Shown here in pieces: positions 7,998 to 16,175 of a stretch of DNA of 28,227 nt. Below the pieces are notes generated by a model. That model did not search any database and had not been told where the DNA came from. It saw only the letters and a program-made list of their open reading frames with translations. Source of the DNA: DASUWK01 sp036378435 (GTDB taxonomy: Bacteria; Chloroflexota; Dormibacteria; Dormibacterales; Dormibacteraceae); the NCBI GenBank assembly GCA_036378435.1, contig DASUWK010000011.1, positions 1 through 28,227 on the forward strand, written 5' to 3'. Positions within the stretch are counted from its first letter, which is position 1; each line of letters opens with the position of its first letter. The translations under genes were made by a program, and so were the position numbers.

Positions 7998-8970
7998 CGC
8001 CCGGGCGGCTTTCCGGCGGGCGTTCGGCGACGAGCCCAGCGCCACCGCCTCCGCGCCGGGCCGGGTGAACCTCATCGGTGAGCACGTCGACTACGTCGGC
8101 GGGCTCGTACTGCCCGCCGCCGTCGACCGTTATGTGGACGTCGCGGTGGGGCCGGCCGACGAGTGGGTCCTCGAAGGCGGCGCCGGCGGCTTGAAGTACG
8201 TCCAGGCGCTGGCCGAGGAGCTGGGCGCCGGCCCCCTGCACGTGGCCGTTGACTCCGACGTGCCCCAAGGAGCCGGCCTGAGCTCTTCAGCGGCGCTGCT
8301 GGTCGCCACGGCGGCTACGCTGGCGCCCGAGCTCGGCGGGGTGGAGGCCGCGCGCCTCTGCCAGACCGCGGAGCAGCGCGCAGCCGGCGTGCAGGTGGGG
8401 ATCATGGACCAGTTCGCCTCCGCGCTCGGGCGGTCGGGCTGCGCCATCCTCCTGGACTGCGCCTCCTTGGAGCACCGGTACATCCCGCTGCCGGCGGACC
8501 TCGTCCTGGCCGTGATCGACAGCGGCGTGAGCCGCGAGCTGGCGGCGACTCCCTACAACGAGCGCCGGGCCGAGGCGGAGGCCGCGGTCGGCGGCCGCGG
8601 CGGCGATGCCAGCGAGCGCCGGCTGCGCCACGTCCTCTCCGAGATCAAGCGCGTCGGACTCTTCGTCGCCGCCCTACAGGCCGGCGATCGCCCGGCGCTC
8701 GGCCGGCTGCTCACCGAATCTCACGCGAGCCTGCGCGACGACTTCGAAGTCTCCACGCCGGAGCTCGACGCGCTGGTGTCGCGCGCAGATGCCGCCCCCG
8801 GCTGCCTCGGCGCGCGGCTCATGGGCGCCGGCTTCGGCGGCAGCGTCCTGGCGCTCTTGGAAGCCCAGCACGTGGCGGCGTTCGAGGCAGCGGTTGGCGC
8901 GCCGGTGCTCAGCTGCCGGCCGGTGGACGGGGCGTATCAGGGGAGTCCCCCGATCGGACGATCAGCCTGA
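7990..8970 (+). CDS. galK: Galactokinase (GHMP kinase), probable CTG start
   Basis: The product phosphorylates galactose to galactose 1-phosphate with ATP, the first step of the Leloir pathway. Three GHMP motifs are present: the galactokinase signature APGRVNLIGEHVDY (22-35), the ATP loop PQGAGLSSSAALL (~93-105) and the C-terminal MGAGFGGSV. GIMDQFASALG carries the expected catalytic Asp (~140). A GTG at 8065 would cut the protein inside the GRxNLIGEH signature. Upstream of it the frame is open to a TGA at 7921, with no ATG, GTG or TTG, so CTG 7990 with AGGAG seven bases before it is the best start and gives a normal N-terminus (PDARAAFRRAFGDEP). At 326 residues it is shorter than typical enzymes (~380). 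No galT or galE is nearby. The 3' end overlaps the convergent NADH dehydrogenase gene by 62 bp. Confidence 0.88.
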   Translation: MPDARAAFRRAFGDEPSATASAPGRVNLIGEHVDYVGGLVLPAAVDRYVDVAVGPADEWVLEGGAGGLKYVQALAEELGAGPLHVAVDSDVPQGAGLSSSAALLVATAATLAPELGGVEAARLCQTAEQRAAGVQVGIMDQFASALGRSGCAILLDCASLEHRYIPLPADLVLAVIDSGVSRELAATPYNERRAEAEAAVGGRGGDASERRLRHVLSEIKRVGLFVAALQAGDRPALGRLLTESHASLRDDFEVSTPELDALVSRADAAPGCLGARLMGAGFGGSVLALLEAQHVAAFEAAVGAPVLSCRPVDGAYQGSPPIGRSA

Positions 8971-10186
8971 TCGGGCGGTCGTAGAAGAGGTAGTCGCCGG
9001 CCCAGTTCACGATGGCCACCACGCGGCTGCGGAACCCGATCAGCAGGAAGAGGTGCAGGCCCAGCCAGAGCACCCAGCCGACGAAGCCGCGGAAGTGAAA
9101 CCGCCGCAGCTCGACCACGGCGTTGTTGCGGCCGATCGTCGCCATGATGCCTCGGTCGGTGTAGCGGAACGGCCGCACGGGGACGCCGGCGGCGAGCGAC
9201 CGCAGGGCTCGGCCGACGTGATCGCCCTGCTGCATGGCCACCGGCGCCAGCATCGGGAGCACCTTGCCGTCCGGCTGCTCGACGCTGGCCAGGTCGCCGA
9301 GCACGAAAACCTCCGGGTGGCCGTCGAGCTGTAGCGTGGGGCCCACCACCAGCTGCTGCTGCTTTCCGGGCCGGCCGAGGCCGAACCCCAATCCGCTGGC
9401 CTCGACGCCGGCTGTCCAGACCACCGTGGCCGCCTTGACCGAGCCGCCGTCCGCCAGCTCGACCAGGCCGTCGGTGACCTCCTTGACCGCGGCGCCCAGC
9501 TTGACCTCGATCCCCTTGCGTTCCAGCGTCAGCCGGGCGTGGCCCGCTGACTTCTCGTCGAACCCTGAGAGCAGCCGGCTCGCCGCCTCCAGCAGCACGA
9601 TGCGGGCCTCGTGGAAGTTGAGGCCTCGATAGTCGCGCCGGAGGACGTGCATCAGCTCGGCGAGCGCGCCCGCGTACTCGATCCCGGTCGGGCCGCCTCC
9701 CACCACGGCGAACGTCAGGAGCGCGCGCCGGCGCTCGGGGTCGGTCTCCCACCGCGCCGCCTCGACCTTGCGCAGCACGTCGTTGCGCAGCGCAAGCGCC
9801 TCGGGCAGCGTCTTCAGCGGATGGGCTCGATGATCGAGGCCTGGGATGCCGAAGAAGTTGGAGACGGAGCCAGGTGACAGCACGAGGTAGTCGTAGGGCT
9901 GCCGCCCCTGGGTGGTCATCACCACACGGGCCTGGAGGTCGATGCCCGTCACATCGTCCAAGAGGAACTCGGCGTTGGGAATCTTCCGGAGGAGGGTGCG
10001 CAGCGGGTACGCAATCTCGGACGGGTCGAGCAGCGCCGACGCCACCTGGTAGAGCAGGGGCGTGAACAGGTGGTAGTTGTTGCGGTCGATCAGGAGCACA
10101 TCGAGCGGCGCGCCGCGCAGGCGCCGGACCGCGGCCAGGCCCCCGAAGCCGCCGCCGATGACGACGACGCGCTGGCGCCCGCTCAC
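8909..10186 (-). CDS. Type II NADH dehydrogenase (NDH-2 like flavoprotein)
   Basis: This 425-residue FAD enzyme probably passes electrons from NAD(P)H to quinone without pumping protons, as a peripheral membrane protein. The N-terminal FAD-binding Rossmann motif is VVVIGGGFGGLAAV (7-20), followed by NNYHLFTPLLYQVASA, typical of NDH-2. The second, NADH-binding motif is FAVVGGGPTGIEYAG (159-173). Further marks are VWTAGVEASG, the FVLGDLASVE segment and the C-terminal RGIMATIGRNNAVVE followed by a hydrophobic amphipathic stretch (GWVLWLGLHLFLLIGF) for membrane attachment. The GTG start at 10186 overlaps the stop of the upstream gene as GTGA, so the two are translationally coupled. The open frame extends far upstream inside that gene, but the FAD motif fixes this start. 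Confidence 0.9.
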   Translation of the reverse strand: MSGRQRVVVIGGGFGGLAAVRRLRGAPLDVLLIDRNNYHLFTPLLYQVASALLDPSEIAYPLRTLLRKIPNAEFLLDDVTGIDLQARVVMTTQGRQPYDYLVLSPGSVSNFFGIPGLDHRAHPLKTLPEALALRNDVLRKVEAARWETDPERRRALLTFAVVGGGPTGIEYAGALAELMHVLRRDYRGLNFHEARIVLLEAASRLLSGFDEKSAGHARLTLERKGIEVKLGAAVKEVTDGLVELADGGSVKAATVVWTAGVEASGLGFGLGRPGKQQQLVVGPTLQLDGHPEVFVLGDLASVEQPDGKVLPMLAPVAMQQGDHVGRALRSLAAGVPVRPFRYTDRGIMATIGRNNAVVELRRFHFRGFVGWVLWLGLHLFLLIGFRSRVVAIVNWAGDYLFYDRPIRLIVRSGDSPDTPRPPAGS

Positions 10187-11028
10187 CGGGTGCTGAGCTC
10201 TCCCAGCCTCGCGGCGACCAGGAGCTCGAGCGAGTCGACCAGGCGCGGACCCGGGCGGTTGAAGTAGGCCGAGCCGTCGAGGACGACCACCTCGCGCGCG
10301 CCCGTCTCTTCGATCCGGTCCCGCACGAGCGCCGCCTCGGCCTTGGCGCGCTCGCGGCCGAAGCCGCAGGGCGCGAGCACCAGCAGCTCGGGCGCCGCCC
10401 TCGCGACCTCGTCCCAGGTCGTCGCGACGGACGGGCGGCCCGGTCGGGCCAGCGCGTCGTCGATGCCGGCCAGGTCGAGGAGGTCGGGCGTCCAGTGGCC
10501 GGCGGGGTAGGGCGGGTCGATCCATTCGAGGAAGACCCCGCGCACGCGCGGCAGCTCCCCGGCCCGGCCGGCGGCGGATCTGATGCGCTCCCGGAGGCCG
10601 GCAAGCAGGGAAGCCGCGTCGGCGCCGGCTGCCTTGGCGACCTCCTCGATGTCGGTCAGCACGTCCTCCAGGCTGTGCGGATGCTGGCGCAGCATCGGGA
10701 TGCCGTCGAGGCCGCCCGCCACCTGCTCCGCGTCCACCGCGCAGACGCGGCACACGTCCTGCGCTACGACGAGGTCGGGCTTCAGCGCCCGAATCGCCTC
10801 CGTGTCCACCTCATAGAGCGGCTGCTGCGACGTGGCGGCGCGCGACACGGCGAGCTCGATGCCTCCGCTCTGCTCGGTCTCGAGGGCGAGCGTAGAGCGG
10901 GTGACGATCGGCCGCGAGCGCGCCGCCGGCGGATGGTCGCACTCGTGAGTCACAGCCACCACCTGCTCGGAGAGCCCCAGCGCGAACAGCGTCTCCGTGG
11001 CGCTTGGCAGCAGCGAGACGATCCTCAC
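10183..11028 (-). CDS. BtuF-like periplasmic-binding-fold protein, no signal peptide
   Basis: This 281-residue protein has the fold of cobalamin and iron-siderophore binding proteins: it begins MRIVSLLPSATETLFALGL and carries VTHECDHPPAA, a signature shared by proteins annotated as cobalamin-binding. There is no signal peptide or lipobox, and no btuC/btuD homologue is adjacent, so it is probably cytoplasmic and its ligand is uncertain. A segment ALKPDLVVAQDVCRVCAVD contains a CxxC that may bind metal. It starts with GTG, six bases after a TAACTT -10 box, as expected for a leaderless mRNA. Its stop codon overlaps the start of the NADH dehydrogenase gene. Confidence 0.82.
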   Translation of the reverse strand: MRIVSLLPSATETLFALGLSEQVVAVTHECDHPPAARSRPIVTRSTLALETEQSGGIELAVSRAATSQQPLYEVDTEAIRALKPDLVVAQDVCRVCAVDAEQVAGGLDGIPMLRQHPHSLEDVLTDIEEVAKAAGADAASLLAGLRERIRSAAGRAGELPRVRGVFLEWIDPPYPAGHWTPDLLDLAGIDDALARPGRPSVATTWDEVARAAPELLVLAPCGFGRERAKAEAALVRDRIEETGAREVVVLDGSAYFNRPGPRLVDSLELLVAARLGELSTR

Positions 11029-11034
11029 CGCTCC

Positions 11035-11040
11035 AAGTTA
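11035..11040 (-). promoter_or_regulatory. Putative -10 box of the btuF-like operon
   Basis: TAACTT on the minus strand lies six bases before the GTG at 11028. The transcript would start at the start codon. The 31-bp gap to the divergent ilvA start holds both promoters; a weaker TACCCT (11039-11044) faces ilvA. Confidence 0.5.
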
Positions 11041-11059
11041 CCCTGGGCGCTTCCGCACC

Positions 11060-12337
11060 ATGCTCGAAAGCAGCGAGACACGCCACCCTGCAGGCGCCGC
11101 CCTGGCCGCCGAGATCGATTCCGCCGCCCAGCGGCTGGCCGGAATCGTCGACGAGTCGCCGCTCCAGCTCTCGAACCGGCTGTCGGAGCAGTTCGGCGCC
11201 GAGGTCTACCTGAAGCGTGAAGACCTGCAGGAGGTGCGCTCCTTCAAGCTGCGAGGCGCCTACTACAAGATGAGCCGGCTCACCGCCGAGGAGGCGGCTC
11301 GCGGCGTTGTCTGCGCGAGCGCGGGGAACCACGCCCAGGGCGTTGCGCGCGCCTGCACGCTGCTCGGAGTTCGCGGGACGGTGTTCATGCCCGTGATCAC
11401 GCCTCACCAGAAGATCGATCGCGTGCACCACTTCGGTGGCGGGCTGGTCGACGTCGAGCTCGTCGGTGAGAGCTATGACGAGGCCGGCGTCGCCGCGCAG
11501 CTGTTCGCCAAGCGCCACGACCGCGTCTTCGTCCATCCTTTCGACGACCTGGCCACGATCGCCGGCCAGGGCACGATCGCGCGCGAGATCGTCGCCCAGC
11601 TGGGCGTCTGTCCGGACGTCGTGCTCGTCTCGGTCGGAGGCGGTGGGCTGATCGGCGGCATCGCCTCGTATCTCGGCGAGCGCTGCGACGGCGCGACCGT
11701 CATCGGGGCCGAGCCCGCGGGCGCCCCCGCCATGCATGACTCGCTGAGTCGAGGGACGCTGGTCACGCTCGACGCCATCGACACATTCGTCGACGGCGCC
11801 GCCGTCAAAGCCGTCGGCCGTATGACCCTCGATCTCGCGCAGAGATACGTCGACCGCGTGGTGCTGGTGCCGGAGGGCGCGGTCTGCACCTCATTGATAG
11901 CGCTCTATCAGAATGAAGGCATCGTCGCCGAACCGGCGGGCGCCCTGGCGGTGGCGGGCTTGGAGCATGTGGGAGCCGACCTGGCGGGCAAGCGCGTCGT
12001 CTGCGTCTTGAGCGGCGGCAACAACGACATCCTTCGCTATCCCGAGATCATGGAACGCAGCCTCGTACACCAGGGGTTGAAGCACTATTTTCTCGTCGAG
12101 TTCGCACAGAAACCCGGGCAGCTGCGTCAGTTCGTGGACAGCGCGCTGGGTCCTACGGACGACATCGTGCGCTTCGAGTACATGAAGAAGACGAACAAAG
12201 AGCGCGGCGCGGCGCTGGTCGGCATCGAGCTGCGGTCCCAGTCAGACCTGGAGCCGCTGCTGCAGCGGATGGACGAGATACAGATGAAGTATCGCCGTCT
12301 CTCGTCTGACGAGCTGTTGTACGAGCACCTGATCTAA
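11060..12337 (+). CDS. ilvA: Threonine ammonia-lyase (threonine deaminase)
   Basis: The enzyme converts threonine to 2-oxobutanoate, the first step of isoleucine synthesis, with PLP as cofactor. The Schiff-base lysine is K63 in RSFKLRGAYYKM; the phosphate-binding glycine loop SVGGGGLIGGI is near 192-202, and SAGNHAQGVARA is also typical. The C-terminal ~90 residues (HYFLVEFAQKPGQLRQFVDS onward) make one ACT-like regulatory domain, matching the shorter IlvA form of about 420 residues. I chose ATG 11060, which gives a normal N-terminus of 425 residues. The frame is open from 10997, but that part overlaps the divergent gene. No other branched-chain synthesis genes are in the window. Confidence 0.93.
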   Translation: MLESSETRHPAGAALAAEIDSAAQRLAGIVDESPLQLSNRLSEQFGAEVYLKREDLQEVRSFKLRGAYYKMSRLTAEEAARGVVCASAGNHAQGVARACTLLGVRGTVFMPVITPHQKIDRVHHFGGGLVDVELVGESYDEAGVAAQLFAKRHDRVFVHPFDDLATIAGQGTIAREIVAQLGVCPDVVLVSVGGGGLIGGIASYLGERCDGATVIGAEPAGAPAMHDSLSRGTLVTLDAIDTFVDGAAVKAVGRMTLDLAQRYVDRVVLVPEGAVCTSLIALYQNEGIVAEPAGALAVAGLEHVGADLAGKRVVCVLSGGNNDILRYPEIMERSLVHQGLKHYFLVEFAQKPGQLRQFVDSALGPTDDIVRFEYMKKTNKERGAALVGIELRSQSDLEPLLQRMDEIQMKYRRLSSDELLYEHLI

Positions 12338-12366
12338 CGCGTTACCACTTCTGCACTTGCCGACCT

Positions 12367-12372
12367 TAGACT
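12367..12372 (+). promoter_or_regulatory. Putative -10 box of the small coiled-coil gene
   Basis: TAGACT lies 40 bases before ATG 12413. A leader of about 33 bases would follow, carrying a purine-rich Shine-Dalgarno (AAGGAGAG) at 12400-12407. This is the leadered counterpart of the leaderless TAGACT at 12785. Confidence 0.4.
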
Positions 12373-12412
12373 GAGAGCAACCGTCCGTCTGTTTTCGCGA
12401 AGGAGAGAGAAC

Positions 12413-12769
12413 ATGCCTCGTACAGGCACGCGCAGGCCGCGCGCAGCGGCCTTAGTCATCGATCGGCGCAGCGTGCGCCCCGCGCTGACCCGGCTTCGCC
12501 GCCTCATCGACAAGGCTGAGTCGGCGACGCTCGAGAACAAGCAGCTGCGCGCGGAAGTGACTCGCTTGCAGAGAGAGCTTCGTGCCGTGCAATCAGCGCT
12601 CGCAGGACTCGCCCCGGGCGCCGGCCGGCGCCGGGCATCCACGGCGAGCGCACCGCGTCGAGCGCGGCGGCCGATCACCGATCCCGAAGTGCTGGAGCGG
12701 CGCCGAGCTGCCCTGGCCAAGGCGCGTGAGGTGCGGGCTCAGAAGCGCGCCGCCGCGCGCGGAGGCTAG
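12413..12769 (+). CDS. Small basic coiled-coil protein of unknown function
   Basis: This 118-residue protein is very rich in Arg and Ala. Residues ~20-65 (RPALTRLRRLIDKAESATLE, then NKQLRAEVTRLQRELRAVQS) form a clear heptad coiled coil. A Gly/Ala/Ser/Arg linker (~68-90) and a basic helix (EVLERRRAALAKAREVRAQK) follow. There are no Cys residues and no signal peptide. The ribosome binding site is strong (AAGGAG, five to eight bases before ATG), and it has its own -10 box. It may bind nucleic acid through its basic tails and dimerise through the coiled coil, but that is inferred from composition alone. It stands between ilvA and the M16 peptidase gene. I do not recognise a family. Confidence 0.8.
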   Translation: MPRTGTRRPRAAALVIDRRSVRPALTRLRRLIDKAESATLENKQLRAEVTRLQRELRAVQSALAGLAPGAGRRRASTASAPRRARRPITDPEVLERRRAALAKAREVRAQKRAAARGG

Positions 12770-12784
12770 CTCCGGGCCCGAGAC

Positions 12785-12790
12785 TAGACT
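12785..12790 (+). promoter_or_regulatory. Putative -10 box of the M16 peptidase operon
   Basis: TAGACT lies eight bases before ATG 12799, so the mRNA would start at the start codon. No Shine-Dalgarno is visible. Confidence 0.5.
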
Positions 12791-12798
12791 CAACCTCG

Positions 12799-14070
12799 AT
12801 GGCGGCCGAGGTATCCCACCTTGAGAACGGGCTGACGGTCGTCACCGTGCCGGGCATGGCGTCGGCGAGCGCTGTCCTTTTCGTCGGCGCGGGCTCGCGT
12901 TACGAGACGCGCGAGGTGGCGGGGTCCGCTCACTTCCTCGAGCATCTTTTCTTCAAGGGCACGCATCGGCGGCCGAGCGCGCTGGAGATCGCCAGCGAGA
13001 TCGATTCTTTCGGCGGCATGTTCAACGCGTTCACGTCAAAGGAATACACCGCGTACTTCGTCAAGAGCGCGGCGGACTATGTCGACCAGGCCCTCGATGT
13101 GATCGCCGACATGTTGACCAACGCGCTCATCGAACCTGACGAGGTCGAGCGCGAGCGCGGTGTGATCCTGCAAGAGATGCGGATGTACCACGACCAGCCG
13201 GGCAGCTGGGTCTCACGGCTTGCGAACCAGCTTCTCTACGGGGACACGCCGATGGGCTGGGACATCGTCGGTTTCGACGACGTCATCAAGTCCGTGTCAC
13301 GCGACCAGATCGCGACTTATCGCGAGGCTTTCTATGCCCCAGGGCGCATGACTCTCGCCGTCGCCGGCCCCGTCGAGCACGGGCGCATTCTCGGCCTGGC
13401 CGGCGAGTACTTCGACGGCCTCGGCAGCCGCGAGCTCGCCAAGCCGGAGCCCGCTGCTTTCGCTGACGGACGCACCGTCGGCGAGGGTCGTGACGTGCAG
13501 CAAGCGGCGATTCACATCGTGCTTCCAGGCCCCGCGATCGCCGCCGGCGAGCATGACCTGATGGCCGCCCAGCTCGTCACGATGATCCTCGGCGGCTCGA
13601 TGTCGAGCCGCCTGTTCATCTCGGTCAGGGAGCGGCAGGGACTCTGCTATCACATCTCGTCGTCGCTGCACCCGTTCCTCGACACGGGCGCGATCACCAT
13701 CGCGACCGGCGTCGATCCCGAGCGCGCGGTGCAGGCGGTGACCGCCATCTCGCGCGAGCTCGACCGGCTGCTGGCGGATGGCGTGACCGAACAAGAGCTG
13801 CAAAAGGCGCGCGCCATGTACAAGAGCCGCTACACGATCAGTCGCGAGGACTCGATGAGCCTTGCCCTCGGCGGCGCCATGGACCTGCTCAACTGGGGCC
13901 GCGTGCGCCGGCCGGAGGAGATCTTCGCGCTGGTCGATTCGGTCAGCGTCGACGATCTCAACGCCGCGGCTCGGAGCTGGTACGCGACGCGGGAGATGCG
14001 CCTGGCGGTCGTCGGCCCGCCGAGTGTGTCGGCCGACGAGCTGCTGAGCCCGCTCGAGGCGGCGAGTTGA
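12799..14070 (+). CDS. M16 family zinc metallopeptidase
   Basis: This 423-residue protein belongs to the insulinase/processing peptidase family (PqqL/YmxG-like). The inverted zinc motif HxxEH is intact in SAHFLEHLFFKGT (H45, E48, H49), and the third ligand E126 (GVILQEM) lies after the usual 76-residue spacing, so it should be catalytically active. The second half carries the Arg-Tyr region SSRLFISVRERQGLCYHISS expected of the C-terminal lobe. The length matches the single-unit bacterial enzymes that dimerise. It is probably cytoplasmic, as no signal peptide is seen. It looks leaderless, and its TGA stop overlaps the TTG start of the LLM oxidoreductase gene. Confidence 0.94.
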   Translation: MAAEVSHLENGLTVVTVPGMASASAVLFVGAGSRYETREVAGSAHFLEHLFFKGTHRRPSALEIASEIDSFGGMFNAFTSKEYTAYFVKSAADYVDQALDVIADMLTNALIEPDEVERERGVILQEMRMYHDQPGSWVSRLANQLLYGDTPMGWDIVGFDDVIKSVSRDQIATYREAFYAPGRMTLAVAGPVEHGRILGLAGEYFDGLGSRELAKPEPAAFADGRTVGEGRDVQQAAIHIVLPGPAIAAGEHDLMAAQLVTMILGGSMSSRLFISVRERQGLCYHISSSLHPFLDTGAITIATGVDPERAVQAVTAISRELDRLLADGVTEQELQKARAMYKSRYTISREDSMSLALGGAMDLLNWGRVRRPEEIFALVDSVSVDDLNAAARSWYATREMRLAVVGPPSVSADELLSPLEAAS

Positions 14071-14885
14071 AGCTCTACCTCGCGATCCCCAACTTCGGCC
14101 CGGGATCGACCGTCGAAGCGATGCTCGAGATCGCCCGCGAAGCGGAGTCGCTGGGCCTGGACGGCATCGGCACGACCGACCACCTGCTGGTGCCGGCGGG
14201 TCAGCCGCATCGCTATGAGCGCGTTTACGACCCGCTGACCGTGCTCGGGTGGCTGGCCGGGCAGACCGAGCGCTTGCAGCTGATCACGAGCGTGATCGTC
14301 GTGCTGATGCGCAATCCGGTCGCCGTGGCGAAGGAGGCGGTCACGATCGACCAGCTGAGCGGCGGCCGCTTGATCCTCGGGCTCGGCGCCGGCTGGCATG
14401 AGCAGGAGTTCGCGAACGTACACGCCGATTTCAGCCGGCGAGGCAAGCGGCTGGACGATGTCTTACGGCTCTACCGCCATCTGTTCTCCGGCTCGCGCGA
14501 GCCGTTCGAGAGCGAGTTCTACGGCTACGAGGACGGGGTGTTCGAGCCGCTGCCAGTGCGCGGTGACCTGCCGATCCTGGTCGGCGGCAACTCGGACGCT
14601 GCGGTAAGGCGTGCCGCGCGCTACGCGGACGTGTACGAGTCGACGGCGATCGGCGTTGAGGAGTGGAGCGGGCGAACCGAGCTGCTGCGGAGCGAGGCCG
14701 GCGGACGAACGGTTGAGTCCGGCGCTCGGATCGGGCTGGCCGGCGAGCCGGCGGAGATGATCTCCGAGCTGCAGCGCTGGCGCGAGGCCGGCGCCGAGCA
14801 CGTCATGTTCTCCTTCGGCTTCACCGAAGGCTTCCTAGGGAAGCTGCGCCTGTTCGGTCGCGAGGTTCTCCCCAACCTGGCCTAG
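14067..14885 (+). CDS. LLM-class F420-dependent oxidoreductase
   Basis: This 272-residue protein has the TIM-barrel fold of luciferase-like monooxygenases. Marks are the start MKLYLAIPNFGPGST, the DGIGTTDHLL strand, LQLITSVIVVLMRNPVAVAK, EAVTIDQLSGGRLILGLGAG and the F420-phosphate region LPILVGGNSDAAVRRAARYA. The spacing fits the predicted F420-dependent group rather than FMN-dependent luciferases, but the cofactor is inferred. It starts with TTG 14067, giving the overlap TTGA with the M16 stop, so it is translationally coupled. Its substrate is unknown. The 3' end overlaps the convergent siroheme synthase gene by 51 bp. Confidence 0.9.
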   Translation: MKLYLAIPNFGPGSTVEAMLEIAREAESLGLDGIGTTDHLLVPAGQPHRYERVYDPLTVLGWLAGQTERLQLITSVIVVLMRNPVAVAKEAVTIDQLSGGRLILGLGAGWHEQEFANVHADFSRRGKRLDDVLRLYRHLFSGSREPFESEFYGYEDGVFEPLPVRGDLPILVGGNSDAAVRRAARYADVYESTAIGVEEWSGRTELLRSEAGGRTVESGARIGLAGEPAEMISELQRWREAGAEHVMFSFGFTEGFLGKLRLFGREVLPNLA

Positions 14886-16169
14886 AGCCACGACGTGGCC
14901 GACCACCAGCGTGGCCGGCGGCTGCAGCCCGGCGGCCCTGGCCGCCTCCGCCAGGCGACCGATCGGCGCCCGCACGACCCGCTCCCGCGGCGTGGTGGCG
15001 GAGCTGATCAGGGCCGCTGGACGGTCCGCGCCGACGACGCGCGCCACGCGCGCCGTGATGTCCTCGAGCGCCTTGCCCGGCATCAGGACCACGAGCGTCT
15101 CGGCTGCCGAGGCCATCGCCTCCAGCTGGCTGCCGTCCTCGGTCCGCCCGTGACCGGCGACGATGGCGACGGTCGACGCCATCTCCCGATGCGTCAACGG
15201 GATGCCCGCGGCGGCCGGCGCCGCCAGAGCGGCGCTCACGCCGGGCACGACGGTCACTTCGATGCCGGCCGTCGCGAGCGCCTCGATCTCTTCGCCGCCG
15301 CGCCCGAAGAGGAAGGGATCGCCGCCCTTCAGACGCACGACGAAGCGGCCGCTCCGCGCCTCCTCGATGAGACGCCGGTTGATCTCGCCCTGCGAGGCGC
15401 TGGGCCGGCCGCCGCGCTTGCCGACGTCGATCAGCTGAGCATGCGGGCCGCAGAGCGCGAGCACCTCGGGTTCGATCAGCGCATCGTGAAGCACAATGTC
15501 CGCGTCGGCGAGCAGGTCGCGGGCGGCCACCGTGAGCAAGCCGACGCTGCCGGGGCCCGCGCCGACGAGCGCCACGCGCCCTAGCGCGGCCGAGCCGCCC
15601 GATTCGATGGCCGCCGCGAGGCCTTCAGCCGCCGCCGTCTCGCCCAGTCGCAGCAGCTCGCGCACCTCCGGCCGCATGAGCCGGCGGTAGATCGCGGTCT
15701 GCTCCTGGAGCGGCACGCCCCTGCCGCGCAGCCGCCTGCGGACGCGCCCGACCAGCTGTGTGAAGGGTCCCCATTCCTCGCCGAGCCAGCGCTCGATCCG
15801 CGCGCGCAGGGTGGAGGCGAGGAACGGGCTCTCACCGGCGGTGGAGATGGCGATCTGCAGCGGCCCGCGGCGCACGATCGCCGGCGCTATCCAATCGCAC
15901 TTGTCCGTGACGTCGACGACGTTCAGCTGCACCTTCTCGCGCGTGGCCTCGTCGCGGGCGCGCGCGTTGCTTTCAAGGTCCCCACTGGCGTCGATCGCGA
16001 GCGTGGCGCCGCTGAAGTCGCCCGGCTGGTGCGGGCGGCGGTGCCAGACGACGTCGGCGCCCGCACGGCGCAGACCAAGAACCTTCTCGGAGGCCAGCTC
16101 ACCTTCGCCGAGGACGACACAGCGGCGCCCATTCAGGTCGAGGTAGACCGGGTAGTAGGAACGGCTCAT
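14835..16169 (-). CDS. cysG: Siroheme synthase: precorrin-2 dehydrogenase/ferrochelatase fused to uroporphyrinogen-III methyltransferase
   Basis: This 444-residue bifunctional protein makes siroheme, the cofactor of the sulfite/nitrite reductase encoded first in the same operon. The N-terminal SirC/CysG-B part (~1-195) contains the NAD loop VVLGEGELASEKVLGL, the segment NVVDV with D86 (equivalent of the catalytic Asp in E. coli CysG, by hand alignment) and AISTAGESPFLASTLR. The C-terminal CobA part (~198-435) contains LVGAGPGSVGLLTVAARDLL, VVRLKGGDPFLFGRGGEE, VPGVSAALAAPAAAGIPLTH and the end LVVGHVVALG. The first glycine loop is GEGELA rather than the usual GGGxVA. It lies six bases after the CysC-Sat gene and ends the operon, overlapping the convergent LLM gene. 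Confidence 0.94.
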   Translation of the reverse strand: MSRSYYPVYLDLNGRRCVVLGEGELASEKVLGLRRAGADVVWHRRPHQPGDFSGATLAIDASGDLESNARARDEATREKVQLNVVDVTDKCDWIAPAIVRRGPLQIAISTAGESPFLASTLRARIERWLGEEWGPFTQLVGRVRRRLRGRGVPLQEQTAIYRRLMRPEVRELLRLGETAAAEGLAAAIESGGSAALGRVALVGAGPGSVGLLTVAARDLLADADIVLHDALIEPEVLALCGPHAQLIDVGKRGGRPSASQGEINRRLIEEARSGRFVVRLKGGDPFLFGRGGEEIEALATAGIEVTVVPGVSAALAAPAAAGIPLTHREMASTVAIVAGHGRTEDGSQLEAMASAAETLVVLMPGKALEDITARVARVVGADRPAALISSATTPRERVVRAPIGRLAEAARAAGLQPPATLVVGHVVALGQVGENLATEQAQLP

Positions 16170-16175
16170 GGTTCG

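Noticed and set aside
8909..10753. A 614-residue frame for the NADH dehydrogenase.
   Set aside because: The first part overlaps the BtuF-like gene in another frame and lacks domains; the FAD motif and the GTGA overlap place the start at 10186.
12335..12344. TAACGCGTTA, a 10-bp perfect palindrome at the end of ilvA.
   Set aside because: Too short and includes the stop codon; no T-tract follows and no regulator is adjacent, so it may be chance.
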